A stretch of DNA of 64,000 bases from Martelella limonii (GTDB lineage Bacteria > Pseudomonadota > Alphaproteobacteria > Rhizobiales > Rhizobiaceae). Positions within the stretch are counted from its first letter, which is position 1. The number at the start of each line of letters is the position of its first letter. Location of the stretch: NCBI RefSeq assembly GCF_013344475.1, contig NZ_JABUOU010000004.1, forward strand, positions 395,286-459,285, given 5' to 3'. Made by a program: the position numbers and the translations under genes. Of this stretch, positions 45,159 through 53,531 are shown in pieces. A model generated the notes under the pieces. The model was not told the origin of the DNA. It ran no database searches and saw nothing but the letters and a program-made list of their open reading frames with translations.

Positions 45159-45746
45159 TCAGGCCGCGCGGCGCAGCGGCTTGACGCGGCCGGCTGCAAG
45201 CTTGCGGCCGGTTGCAACGAGAAGACCGGCGGCGCCCTCGAGATGGCCCGGCTTCAGCTCGAGCCCGAGAAAACGGCGGCGCTCGAACGGACCCGGCATC
45301 ACCAGATGTTCGGCCTTTTCGGCAGAAAAGCCGAAGCGCTCATAATATTCCGGATCGCCGACGAGCAGGATCGCACCGTGGCCGCGGGCAGCGGCTTCGG
45401 CAATCGCCGCACGCATCAGCGCGCCGCCCACGCCCTTGCCGCCACGGCCGGGCTCGACTGCAAGCGGGCCGAGCAGCAGCGCAGGCAGGCCACGGCCATC
45501 GGTCGCAATGCCGGCATCGACATGCCACAGGCGAACCGTGCCGATCAGCGCGCCGGCAGCGTCCCGCGCAACCAGCGCCAGGCCCTCGGCCGGCAGGCGG
45601 TTGCGGCGGATCTTTTCCGACGATTTCTTCTTGCGCATCGGGCCCATGGCCCGATCGAGCAGCGCCTCGCGGGCGGCAATGTCGAACGATGCTTCTTCGC
45701 AGATCACGAAGGAAGGTGCAGAGATTTCAGCGAGAACCGGGGTCAT
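45159..45746 (-). CDS. GNAT family N-acetyltransferase
   Basis: A 195-residue acetyltransferase of the YhbS/GNAT type. The acetyl-CoA binding motif A is LGPLAVEPGRGGKGVGGALM (LAV-x-P then RGKG-type loop). GHGAILLVGDPEYYERFGF follows, which is characteristic of YhbS-like proteins, and the C-terminus is basic. The substrate is not evident. In several rhizobia a gene of this type sits just downstream of ornithine decarboxylase; here it lies 105 bases after it on the same strand, which could suggest a polyamine substrate. That is inference only. Confidence 0.83.
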   Translation of the reverse strand: MTPVLAEISAPSFVICEEASFDIAAREALLDRAMGPMRKKKSSEKIRRNRLPAEGLALVARDAAGALIGTVRLWHVDAGIATDGRGLPALLLGPLAVEPGRGGKGVGGALMRAAIAEAAARGHGAILLVGDPEYYERFGFSAEKAEHLVMPGPFERRRFLGLELKPGHLEGAAGLLVATGRKLAAGRVKPLRRAA

Positions 45747-45851
45747 CGGACTATCCCCCCAATTTACGGTGCAGCAGGATGGCCGGGCGCACGGGCCCGG
45801 TCGGCTATCCCGGTGCGGCTCTCCTCAAGCCGCACCGATGTGCAGGGAACG

Positions 45852-46985
45852 TCAGATGACGTAGGACTTCAGCGGCTCGAAGCCGTTGAAGGCGACCGAT
45901 GCGTAGGTCGTGGTGTAGGCACCCGTGCCTTCGATCAGAACCTCGTCACCGATCGTGAGCGTGATCGGCAGCGGATACATGTTCTTCTCGTACATCACGT
46001 CGGCGCTGTCGCAGGTCGGGCCGGCGAGCACGCAGGGTTCCATTTCGTCGCCGTCGCGCTCGGTGCGGATCGGGTAGCGGATGGCTTCGTCCATGGTTTC
46101 GGCGAGACCGCCGAACTTGCCGATGTCGAGGAACACCCAGCGATGCTTGTCATCGTCGGACTTCTTCGAGATCAGGACGACTTCCGACTTGATCACGCCG
46201 GCATTGCCGACCATGCCGCGACCCGGCTCGATGATCGTGCGCGGGAGCTGGTTGCCGAAGTGGCGGGACAGCGCCGCGAAGATCGCCTGGCCATAGGCTT
46301 CCGCCGTCGGCACGTCGCGCAGGTACTTGGTCGGGAAACCGCCGCCCATGTTGACCATCTGCAGGTGAATGCCCTGCTTGGCAAGCTGCGCGAAAACCCG
46401 CTTGGCATCGCCGAGCGCTGCGTCCCAGGCATCAACCTTGGTCATCTGCGAGCCGACATGGAACGAAACGCCGTAGCTCGTCAGGCCCAGCTGATGGGCA
46501 TAGACCAGCACGTCGACGGCCATGGCCGGAACGCAGCCGAACTTGCGCGACAGCGGCCATTCGGCGCCTTCGCCATCCGTCAGCACGCGGCAGAACACGC
46601 GGGCGCCGGGGGCAGCGCGGGAAATCTTTTCGACTTCCTCATGGCTGTCGACGGCAAACAGGTTCACGCCGAGCGCGAAGGCACGGGCGATGTCGCGCTC
46701 CTTCTTGATGGTGTTGCCGAAGGAGATGCGATCGGCAGTGGCACCGGCTTCAAGCGCCATTTCGATTTCTGCGACGGACGCGCAATCGAAGTTGGAGCCG
46801 AGGCCCGCGAGGAGCTCGAGGATCTGCGGCGCCGGGTTTGCCTTGACGGCGTAGAAGATGTCGCTGTTCGGCAGAGCGCGGCGGAATGCGGTGTAGTTGT
46901 CACGAACGACTTCGCGGTCGACAACGAGGCAAGGGCCATCGGGACGGCGGGTGCGGAAGAATTCGGCGATACGTTCGGTGGTCAT
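45852..46985 (-). CDS. Ornithine (or lysine/ornithine) decarboxylase, fold type III
   Basis: A 377-residue PLP enzyme of the alanine-racemase-fold (group IV) decarboxylases, making putrescine from ornithine. The PLP lysine is Lys48 in FYAVKANP. HVGSQ and MGGGFPTKY bind the phosphate, EPGRGMVGNAG follows, and the active-site Cys/Asp pair is in GPTCDSADV. Rhizobial members often decarboxylate both lysine and ornithine. The ATG at 46983-46985 has AGGGG upstream. A 400-base leader matching the alphaproteobacterial speF motif precedes it. Homospermidine or spermidine synthesis genes are not in the window. Confidence 0.92.
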   Translation of the reverse strand: MTTERIAEFFRTRRPDGPCLVVDREVVRDNYTAFRRALPNSDIFYAVKANPAPQILELLAGLGSNFDCASVAEIEMALEAGATADRISFGNTIKKERDIARAFALGVNLFAVDSHEEVEKISRAAPGARVFCRVLTDGEGAEWPLSRKFGCVPAMAVDVLVYAHQLGLTSYGVSFHVGSQMTKVDAWDAALGDAKRVFAQLAKQGIHLQMVNMGGGFPTKYLRDVPTAEAYGQAIFAALSRHFGNQLPRTIIEPGRGMVGNAGVIKSEVVLISKKSDDDKHRWVFLDIGKFGGLAETMDEAIRYPIRTERDGDEMEPCVLAGPTCDSADVMYEKNMYPLPITLTIGDEVLIEGTGAYTTTYASVAFNGFEPLKSYVI

Positions 46986-47119
46986 TGGTCTAACCCCTTC
47001 TGAAGCATTTTGATCCGGCGTGTTTCCGGATGACAAAGGGCGTATCGACCCGCGCACGAACCCGGCCGGTGGAGACCCCGGGACACGGTTGCGGCGAACG
47101 CTCAAGGTTGAACCAGCCT

Positions 47120-47390
47120 TGAAAACAAGGTTGATCCGGCTTTGTCTGCCTTGGATTGGGGGATTGACCCGCCGCACTTCCGGCAATGAAGGTATGTGCC
47201 TCTTTAGTACCCCGGGGTTGGAAAACCGGGAGACACCAGAAAGGCCCGCACCGTCGTTGCTTCAAGATGTCCTCGCTTGACCGGTTGGCCGGGAAGCGAC
47301 TGGAGGGGTTAGTTCCAGGTACCTTACCGTGACCCTCACCATTCGAGGGTTCGGCGGACACCCACAGGCACGCGCGACTTTGGGCAAGCG
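47120..47390 (-). promoter_or_regulatory. speF-type structured leader RNA of ornithine decarboxylase
   Basis: The minus-strand leader folds extensively. GCCTTTCTGGT (47235-47245) pairs with ACTAAAGAGGC (47198-47208) in an 11-position stem with one mismatch, enclosing a CCCGG/CCGGG hairpin. ACCCTC/GAGGGT (47345-47350 and 47332-47337) and CTGGA/TCCAG hairpins lie further 5'. The position upstream of ornithine decarboxylase and the CACATACCTTCATTGCCGG block match the speF RNA motif described in alphaproteobacteria. Its ligand and mechanism are not settled. Confidence 0.7.
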
Positions 47391-47392
47391 GA

Positions 47393-47421
47393 GAGATATG
47401 AAAAACGCCCCTGAAAATCAA
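47393..47421 (-). promoter_or_regulatory. Ornithine decarboxylase promoter
   Basis: On the minus strand TTGATT (47416-47421), a 17-base spacer and TATCTC (47393-47398) place transcription start near 47386. This gives a leader of about 400 bases, as expected for the speF RNA. The divergent LysR gene starts about 100 bases away. Confidence 0.55.
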
Positions 47422-47520
47422 GTGGGCTAACCCCAAAAAATTCCCCCGCATCCCGTTGAAGATGCTATCTGATTGACAAAACTCAAACAATTCTTTCGCA
47501 AGCCCTTCAAAGGAGCGGCA

Positions 47521-48444
47521 ATGGATACTTTGACGAGAATGCGGGCCTTTATAGATGTGGTCGAGGCCGAAGGATTTTCCGCTGCAGCCCGCAAAACCGG
47601 CCGCTCCAAGGCATTGCTTTCCAAATATGTGCGCGAGCTCGAGGACGATCTCGGCGTTCTCCTTCTCAACCGCACGACGCGGCAGTTCTCGCTGACCGAA
47701 GCGGGCCAGATCTACCGCAGCCGCGCCGTCGACATCGTTCAGGAGATCGACAATCTCTCGGATACGGTGCGCGCCAACAACGCCGATCTCAGGGGGAAAC
47801 TGAAGGTCTCGGTTCCCCGGACCTTCGTCGACGCACCGGTCGGCCATTCGCTGCTCGATTTCACCGCGACCCATCCCGACCTGTCGCTCGACATCGTCGC
47901 GGAGGACCGATTCGTGGATCTCGTTGAAGAGGGCTACGATGTCGCCATCCGCATTACCAGTCTTGAGGATTCGGCGCTGATCGCACGCAAGCTTTCGGAT
48001 TTCAGGATGCTGGTCTGCGCTTCGCCCGCCTTCATCGAGAAGTTCGGGAAACCGCTCGAAAAGCCGGCCGACCTTGCCCAGGTCCCGTTTCTGATCGACA
48101 CCAACAGCAAGTCCTACGGATCGCTGCGGTTTCAGGCGCCGGAAGACGGCACCGTCTATACGGTCACGATCCATGGCACGCTGTCGGTCAACTCGCCGAT
48201 TGCGACCATGCGCGGCGCGATCGCGGGTCTGGGCATTGCCATGGTGCCGGATTTCATCGCCCGCGAAGCGCTCGCCTCCGGCAAGCTGGTCTCCCTGTTC
48301 GAGGCCCATCTGCCGACGACCGCGGCGATCTATGCGATCTATCCCCACCGGCGCTACCTGCCACAGAAGGTGCGCACCTTCGTGGACTTCCTGACGAAAT
48401 GGTTTCCCGCCAACTGCACCGAGGTCGGACCGGACAAGGGCTGA
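47521..48444 (+). CDS. LysR family transcriptional regulator
   Basis: A 307-residue regulator. The winged helix-turn-helix (1-60) reads [19 protein letters not shown], then [35 protein letters not shown]. The substrate-binding domain (about 90-300) is of the CrgA-like subgroup ([20 protein letters not shown], then the C-terminal [18 protein letters not shown]). The ATG at 47521 has AAAGGAG upstream. The effector is unknown. It is divergent from ornithine decarboxylase and lies upstream of the pccB operon on the same strand; LysR proteins often control a divergent neighbour, so odc is a candidate target. Confidence 0.9.
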   Translation: MDTLTRMRAFIDVVEAEGFSAAARKTGRSKALLSKYVRELEDDLGVLLLNRTTRQFSLTEAGQIYRSRAVDIVQEIDNLSDTVRANNADLRGKLKVSVPRTFVDAPVGHSLLDFTATHPDLSLDIVAEDRFVDLVEEGYDVAIRITSLEDSALIARKLSDFRMLVCASPAFIEKFGKPLEKPADLAQVPFLIDTNSKSYGSLRFQAPEDGTVYTVTIHGTLSVNSPIATMRGAIAGLGIAMVPDFIAREALASGKLVSLFEAHLPTTAAIYAIYPHRRYLPQKVRTFVDFLTKWFPANCTEVGPDKG

Positions 48445-48535
48445 CGCGCGCCATGACGCACGGCAACAGCGTCGCGCGGGCGCTTGGTCCGAGCTTGCGT
48501 GCGTGAAGGCCTACCGACTTCCACCATTTTACGAT

Positions 48536-48585
48536 TTGATTACAACGTGCTTTGACGCATATTCCTCCGGGATGTCTGCAGACAT
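48536..48585 (+). promoter_or_regulatory. pccB promoter with a perfect 14-bp palindrome near the start site
   Basis: TTGATT (48536-48541), 17 bases and ATATTC (48559-48564) are a plausible promoter, with the start near 48571. The exact palindrome ATGTCTGCAGACAT (48572-48585) lies right at the start, and the ribosome site GGAGGAG follows. It could be an operator for propionate control. It does not match the TTTGC-type PccR box known from Rhodobacter-like bacteria. Confidence 0.5.
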
Positions 48586-48601
48586 TCGGCGGAGGAGAAG
48601 C

Positions 48602-50134
48602 ATGCGCAAGGTAATGGAGCAACTCGAAGCGCGCCGTGAAGAGGCGCGTCTTGGCGGCGGACAGCGGCGGATCGACGTCCAGCACGCCAAGGGCAAGCTG
48701 ACGGCGCGCGAGCGCATCGAGGTGCTGTTCGACGAGGGCTCCTTCGAAGAATACGACATGTATGTCACCCATCGCTGCGTCGATTTCGGCATGGCAGGCC
48801 AGAAGGTGCCGGGCGATGGCGTCGTCACCGGCTGGGGCACGATCAATGGCCGTCAGGTCTATGTGTTCTCGCAGGATTTTACGGTCCTCGGCGGCTCGCT
48901 GTCGGAAACCCATGCCCAGAAGATCTGCAAGATCATGGATATGGCGGTGAAGAACGGTGCACCGGTGATCGGGCTCAATGATTCGGGTGGCGCGCGTATC
49001 CAGGAAGGCGTCGCCTCGCTTGCGGGCTATGCCGAAGTGTTCCGCCGCAATGCGGAAGTCTCGGGCGTGATCCCGCAGATTTCGGTGATCATGGGCCCCT
49101 GCGCCGGTGGTGCTGTCTATTCACCGGCGATGACCGATTTCATCTTCATGGTGCGCGACAGCTCCTTCATGTTCGTCACCGGCCCGGATGTGGTCAAGAC
49201 CGTGACCAACGAGGTGATCACGGCGGAAGAACTCGGTGGCGCCGATACCCACACGAAGAAATCGTCCGTTGCCGACTGCGCCTATGACAACGACATCGAG
49301 ACGCTGGAGCAAGTCCGGCTGCTGTTCGATTTCCTGCCGCTCAACAACCGCGAAAAGCCGCCGGTGCGCCCGTTCCACGACGACCCGGCCCGGATCGAAA
49401 AGCGCCTCGACACGCTGATACCCGACAGTTCCAACAAGCCCTACGACATGAAGGAGCTGATCCTGGCGCTCGCCGACGAGGGCGATTTCTTCGAGCTGCA
49501 GGAAGCCTATGCGAGAAACATCGTTACCGGCTTCATGCGCATCGAGGGCCAGACCGTCGGCGTCGTCGCCAACCAGCCCATGGTGCTGGCCGGCTGTCTC
49601 GATATCGATTCCTCGCGCAAGGCTGCCCGGTTCGTACGCTTCTGCGATGCCTTCAACATTCCGCTTCTAACGCTCGTCGACGTGCCCGGCTTTCTGCCCG
49701 GCACCGCGCAGGAATATGGCGGCGTGATCAAGCATGGCGCGAAGCTGCTGTTTGCCTATTCGCAGGCGACCGTGCCGATGGTGACGCTGATTACCCGCAA
49801 GGCCTATGGCGGCGCCTATGACGTGATGGCCTCGAAGCACATCGGCGCCGACATCAACTATGCCTGGCCAACGGCGGAAATCGCGGTGATGGGCGCCAAG
49901 GGCGCGACAGAAATTCTCCACCGCGCCGACCTCGGCGATCCGGAGAAGATCGCCGAAAAGGTCGCCGAATACGAGGAGCGCTTCGCCAACCCCTTCGTCG
50001 CCGCCGAACGCGGCTTCATCGACGAGGTGATCATGCCGCATTCCTCCCGCCGCCGCATCGCCCGCGCCTTCGCGTCGCTGCGCAACAAGCGGGCGGATAC
50101 GCACTGGAAGAAACACGACACGATGCCTTTATAA
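48602..50134 (+). CDS. pccB: Propionyl-CoA carboxylase beta subunit
   Basis: A 510-residue carboxyltransferase that moves CO2 from biotin to propionyl-CoA. The N-terminal half has [21 protein letters not shown], then [16 protein letters not shown]. The acyl-CoA oxyanion site is [14 protein letters not shown] and biotin-side loops include [16 protein letters not shown]; in the C-terminal half [17 protein letters not shown] and [12 protein letters not shown] are the matching glycine loops. I chose the ATG at 48602 with GGAGGAG upstream. It is first of an operon running to mce at 56073, with PccA for the biotin half-reaction. Confidence 0.95.
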   Translation: MRKVMEQLEARREEARLGGGQRRIDVQHAKGKLTARERIEVLFDEGSFEEYDMYVTHRCVDFGMAGQKVPGDGVVTGWGTINGRQVYVFSQDFTVLGGSLSETHAQKICKIMDMAVKNGAPVIGLNDSGGARIQEGVASLAGYAEVFRRNAEVSGVIPQISVIMGPCAGGAVYSPAMTDFIFMVRDSSFMFVTGPDVVKTVTNEVITAEELGGADTHTKKSSVADCAYDNDIETLEQVRLLFDFLPLNNREKPPVRPFHDDPARIEKRLDTLIPDSSNKPYDMKELILALADEGDFFELQEAYARNIVTGFMRIEGQTVGVVANQPMVLAGCLDIDSSRKAARFVRFCDAFNIPLLTLVDVPGFLPGTAQEYGGVIKHGAKLLFAYSQATVPMVTLITRKAYGGAYDVMASKHIGADINYAWPTAEIAVMGAKGATEILHRADLGDPEKIAEKVAEYEERFANPFVAAERGFIDEVIMPHSSRRRIARAFASLRNKRADTHWKKHDTMPL

Positions 50135-50205
50135 GGTAAGAACAGCGCATGCAGGGCCTTTGCGCCGCAGCGTTTCGTGCGACCCCACCGAGAGGACTGA
50201 CTTTC

Positions 50206-51090
50206 ATGACCGAGAACAAATTTCCGCCCGAAAACAACCTTCCCGCAGGCTACGAGCCGCCGAAAGTATGGACGTGGGAACCGGGGAATGGCGGCGCATT
50301 CGCCAGCATCAACCGGCCGACCGCCGGCCCGACCCATGACAAGGAACTGCCGGTCGGCAAGCACCCGCTGCAGCTCTATTCGCTCGGCACGCCCAATGGC
50401 CAGAAGGTCACGATCATGCTGGAGGAACTGCTTGCCGCAGGCTACAGCGGGGCCGAGTACGATGCCTGGATGATCAAGATCGGCGATGGCGACCAGTTCG
50501 GCTCCGGCTTTGTCGGCGTCAATCCGAATTCCAAGATCCCGGCGATGATGGACCATGCGCCGAAGGATGGCGGCGATCCCATTCGCCTGTTCGAGAGCGC
50601 CTCGATCATGACCTATCTCGCGGAAAAATTCGGCGCCTTCCTGCCGGCGGATCCACGCGCGCGGGCCGAAACCTTCAACTGGCTGTTCTGGCAGATGGGC
50701 TCGGCGCCCTTCCTCGGCGGCGGGTTCGGGCATTTCTACGCCTATGCGCCGATCAAGATCCAGTATGCGATCGACCGCTACGCCATGGAGGTGAAGCGCC
50801 AGATGGACGTGCTGAACCGTCAGCTTGCGGATAACGAGTTCATCGCGGGCAGCGACTATTCCATCGCCGACATGGCGATCTGGCCCTGGTATGGACGCCT
50901 TGCCCAGCACGGCGCCTATAATGACGCTGGCGAATTCCTCTCGGTCGATGAATATGAACATGTCCAGCGCTGGACCCGGCAGTTGGCGGAACGCCCTGCG
51001 GTCAAGCGCGGCGCGATCGTCAACAAGCCGTCGGGCGAACCGGCACTTCAGGAACGTCACGCCGCCTCGGATTTCGACGGACTGTTGTAA
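50206..51090 (+). CDS. yghU: YghU-type glutathione transferase family protein
   Basis: A 294-residue GST of the Nu class. The long N-terminal extension (MTENKFPPENNLPAGYEPPK) is typical, and the thioredoxin-like domain begins HPLQLYSLGTPNGQKVTIML. The all-helical domain holds NWLFWQMGSAPFLGGGFGHF and the N-capping SDYSIADMAIWPWYG. E. coli YghU is a dithiol-type peroxidase acting on organic hydroperoxides with glutathione. The ATG at 50206 has GAGAGGAC upstream. Its position inside the pccB-pccA operon is unexpected for this family and may serve detoxification during propionate use, as inference. Confidence 0.88.
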   Translation: MTENKFPPENNLPAGYEPPKVWTWEPGNGGAFASINRPTAGPTHDKELPVGKHPLQLYSLGTPNGQKVTIMLEELLAAGYSGAEYDAWMIKIGDGDQFGSGFVGVNPNSKIPAMMDHAPKDGGDPIRLFESASIMTYLAEKFGAFLPADPRARAETFNWLFWQMGSAPFLGGGFGHFYAYAPIKIQYAIDRYAMEVKRQMDVLNRQLADNEFIAGSDYSIADMAIWPWYGRLAQHGAYNDAGEFLSVDEYEHVQRWTRQLAERPAVKRGAIVNKPSGEPALQERHAASDFDGLL

Positions 51091-51120
51091 TGCGCATCTG
51101 CACTTTGGAAGGAGACGGAC

Positions 51121-51498
51121 ATGGTCAAACTGCCTGACATGACGAAGCATCGCGGATTTCCGTCCGGCATGCCGGGCACCGGCATCCAGTTCGTGATCCG
51201 CCGCGCCAATCCGAAACGGGTCACGCCGATCAAGGCCCTGCCGCGACGCGCGCGGCAGGGATCGAAGGAACATCTGGTCGATGCCGCCTTCCTGCACGCG
51301 CTCTGGCATCATTTCGGCGACCAGCCGTTCGAGCGCGGCAATCTGGACGCCGCCCGCCTGTCGCTGCTGTTCGGCCGCGAGGTCGTTTCGGCCGAACAGG
51401 ATTTCGACCCCCAATCCTATGAGGCGATGCTGGTGATCAACGAACCGGTGGCGCGGGCGAGTTTCCCGGAATCCTTCGAAGACCATCTGGAGGTCTGA
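51121..51498 (+). CDS. Uncharacterised 125-residue protein within the propionate operon
   Basis: I do not recognise this protein. It is small, basic at the N-terminus (KLPDMTKHRGFPSGMPGT, RRANPKRVTPIKALPRRARQ) and acidic at the C-terminus (YEAMLVINEPVARASFPESF). There is no signal peptide or membrane helix. A good ribosome site, AAGGAG, lies 8 bases before the ATG, and the stop is only 2 bases before the pccA start, so it is a real, coupled gene. Position between pccB and pccA suggests a role in the carboxylase complex or its biotinylation, but no sequence feature proves that. Confidence 0.72.
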   Translation: MVKLPDMTKHRGFPSGMPGTGIQFVIRRANPKRVTPIKALPRRARQGSKEHLVDAAFLHALWHHFGDQPFERGNLDAARLSLLFGREVVSAEQDFDPQSYEAMLVINEPVARASFPESFEDHLEV

Positions 51499-51500
51499 CC

Positions 51501-53510
51501 GTGGCGATCACCAAAATCCTCATCGCCAATCGCGGCGAAATCGCCTGCCGGGTGATCAGGACGGCAAAGCGCATGGGCATCGCAACGGTCGCGGTCTATT
51601 CCGACGCCGACCGCGACGCGCTGCATGTGAAGATGGCCGACGAGGCCGTCCATATTGGCCCCGCGCCTTCGAACCAGTCCTATATCGTCATCGAAAAGAT
51701 ACTGGACGCGATCCGCAAGACGGGCGCGGACGCGGTGCATCCGGGCTATGGCTTCCTCTCCGAAAATCCGGTCTTTGCCGCAGCGCTCGAAAAGGAAGGC
51801 GTCACCTTCATCGGCCCTCCGGTTGGCGCGATCGAGGCGATGGGCGACAAGATCACCTCGAAGAAGCTGGCGGCGGAAGCCGGCGTTTCGACCGTGCCCG
51901 GCCATATGGGGCTGATTGCGGATGCCGACGAGGCGGTGACGATTTCCGACGCAATCGGCTATCCGGTAATGATCAAGGCGTCCGCCGGCGGCGGCGGCAA
52001 GGGCATGCGCATTGCCTGGAATGCCAAGGAGGCACGCGAAGGGTTTCAGTCCTCGAAGAACGAAGCGAAGAACGCCTTTGGCGACGACCGCATCTTCATC
52101 GAGAAATTCGTTACCGAACCGCGCCACATCGAAATCCAGGTGCTGGGCGACAGGTTCGGCAATTGCCTCTATCTCGGCGAGCGGGAATGTTCGATCCAGC
52201 GGCGAAACCAGAAGGTGATCGAGGAAGCGCCCTCGCCTTTCCTTGATGAAGAAACCCGAAAGGCGATGGGCGAGCAGGCCGTGGCGCTGGCAAAGGCCGT
52301 CGGCTATCACTCCGCCGGCACGGTCGAGTTCATCGTCGATGGCAAGGAGAGTAAATTCTACTTCCTCGAAATGAACACCCGCCTGCAGGTGGAGCACCCG
52401 GTGACCGAGCTCGTGACCGGCCTCGATCTGGTCGAGCAGATGATCCGCGTTGCCGCTGGCGAAAAGTTGGCGCTGACGCAGGACGATGTGAAGCTTACCG
52501 GCTGGGCGATCGAGAGCCGCCTTTATGCCGAAGACCCCTACCGCAATTTCCTGCCCTCGATCGGCAGGCTGACGCGCTACCGGCCGCCGGAAGAAGGCGA
52601 ACGCGCGGATGGCACGGTGGTGCGCAACGACACCGGCGTCACCGAGGGCGGCGAAATCTCGATGTATTACGACCCGATGATCGCCAAGCTCTGCACCCAC
52701 GCCCCAGACCGCGCCAGCGCGATTGATGCGATGAGCGACGCGCTCGACAATTTCGAGGTCGAGGGCATCGGCCACAACCTGCCCTTCCTGTCGGCCGTGA
52801 TGCGCCAGCAGCGCTTTCGCGACGGGCGGCTGACGACCGCCTATATCGCGGAGGAATTTCCCGACGGGTTCACCGGTGTCGAACCCGACGATGCCGATGC
52901 CCGGCTGCTTGCGGCCGTTGCCGCGCTGATCAACCACCGGGTACAGGACCGTGCGGCCCATATCTCCGGCACGATCGACAACCATCGCCGCAGCATCGGC
53001 ACGGACTGGGTGGCCACGCTCGCGGGCAAGGCGTTCCCCTTGAAAATCAAAGCCGGGAAGGATGGCGGCACCGTCTCTTTCGCAGACGGCAGAACGGTCG
53101 AGATTGCAAGCGACTGGCTGCCCGGCATGCGCCACGCGGGTTTTGCGGTCGATGGTCGCACCGCCGGCGTCAAGGTCGACCTGAAAGGTGCGGCGATCCG
53201 GCTGCGCTGGCGCGGCATGGATGTGACCGCGAGGGTCCGCTCGCCCCGCATCGCAGCCCTTGCGGAACTGATGCCGGAAAAGCTGCCGCCCGACACCTCC
53301 AGGATGCTGCTCTGCCCGATGCCGGGGGTGATCACCGCGCTGTCCGTCCAAGAGGGCGACACGGTGGAGGCCGGCCAGGCGCTTGCCACCGTCGAGGCGA
53401 TGAAGATGGAAAACATCCTGCGCGCCGAAAAGCGCGGCGTGGTCAAGACGATCGCTGTCGAGACGGGGGCAAGCCTTGCCGTCGACGAGATGATCATGGA
53501 ATTCGAATAA
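51501..53510 (+). CDS. pccA: Propionyl-CoA (acyl-CoA) carboxylase alpha subunit, biotin carboxylase plus biotin carrier
   Basis: A 669-residue protein with a GTG start; GGAGGT precedes it. The biotin carboxylase part (1-445) opens ITKILIANRGEIACRVIRTAKRMG and has VHPGYGFLSEN, the ATP-grasp loop KASAGGGGKGMRI, RHIEIQVLGD, ERECSIQRRNQK and FLEMNTRLQVEHPVTEL. A BT-like linker domain (about 480-595) follows. The C-terminal biotin carrier has the biotinylated lysine in VEAMKMENIL at about 633. With PccB it carboxylates propionyl-CoA. The GTG start is coupled to the small upstream gene. Confidence 0.95.
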   Translation: MAITKILIANRGEIACRVIRTAKRMGIATVAVYSDADRDALHVKMADEAVHIGPAPSNQSYIVIEKILDAIRKTGADAVHPGYGFLSENPVFAAALEKEGVTFIGPPVGAIEAMGDKITSKKLAAEAGVSTVPGHMGLIADADEAVTISDAIGYPVMIKASAGGGGKGMRIAWNAKEAREGFQSSKNEAKNAFGDDRIFIEKFVTEPRHIEIQVLGDRFGNCLYLGERECSIQRRNQKVIEEAPSPFLDEETRKAMGEQAVALAKAVGYHSAGTVEFIVDGKESKFYFLEMNTRLQVEHPVTELVTGLDLVEQMIRVAAGEKLALTQDDVKLTGWAIESRLYAEDPYRNFLPSIGRLTRYRPPEEGERADGTVVRNDTGVTEGGEISMYYDPMIAKLCTHAPDRASAIDAMSDALDNFEVEGIGHNLPFLSAVMRQQRFRDGRLTTAYIAEEFPDGFTGVEPDDADARLLAAVAALINHRVQDRAAHISGTIDNHRRSIGTDWVATLAGKAFPLKIKAGKDGGTVSFADGRTVEIASDWLPGMRHAGFAVDGRTAGVKVDLKGAAIRLRWRGMDVTARVRSPRIAALAELMPEKLPPDTSRMLLCPMPGVITALSVQEGDTVEAGQALATVEAMKMENILRAEKRGVVKTIAVETGASLAVDEMIMEFE

Positions 53511-53531
53511 CCGCGACGGGGAGAGACGGGC

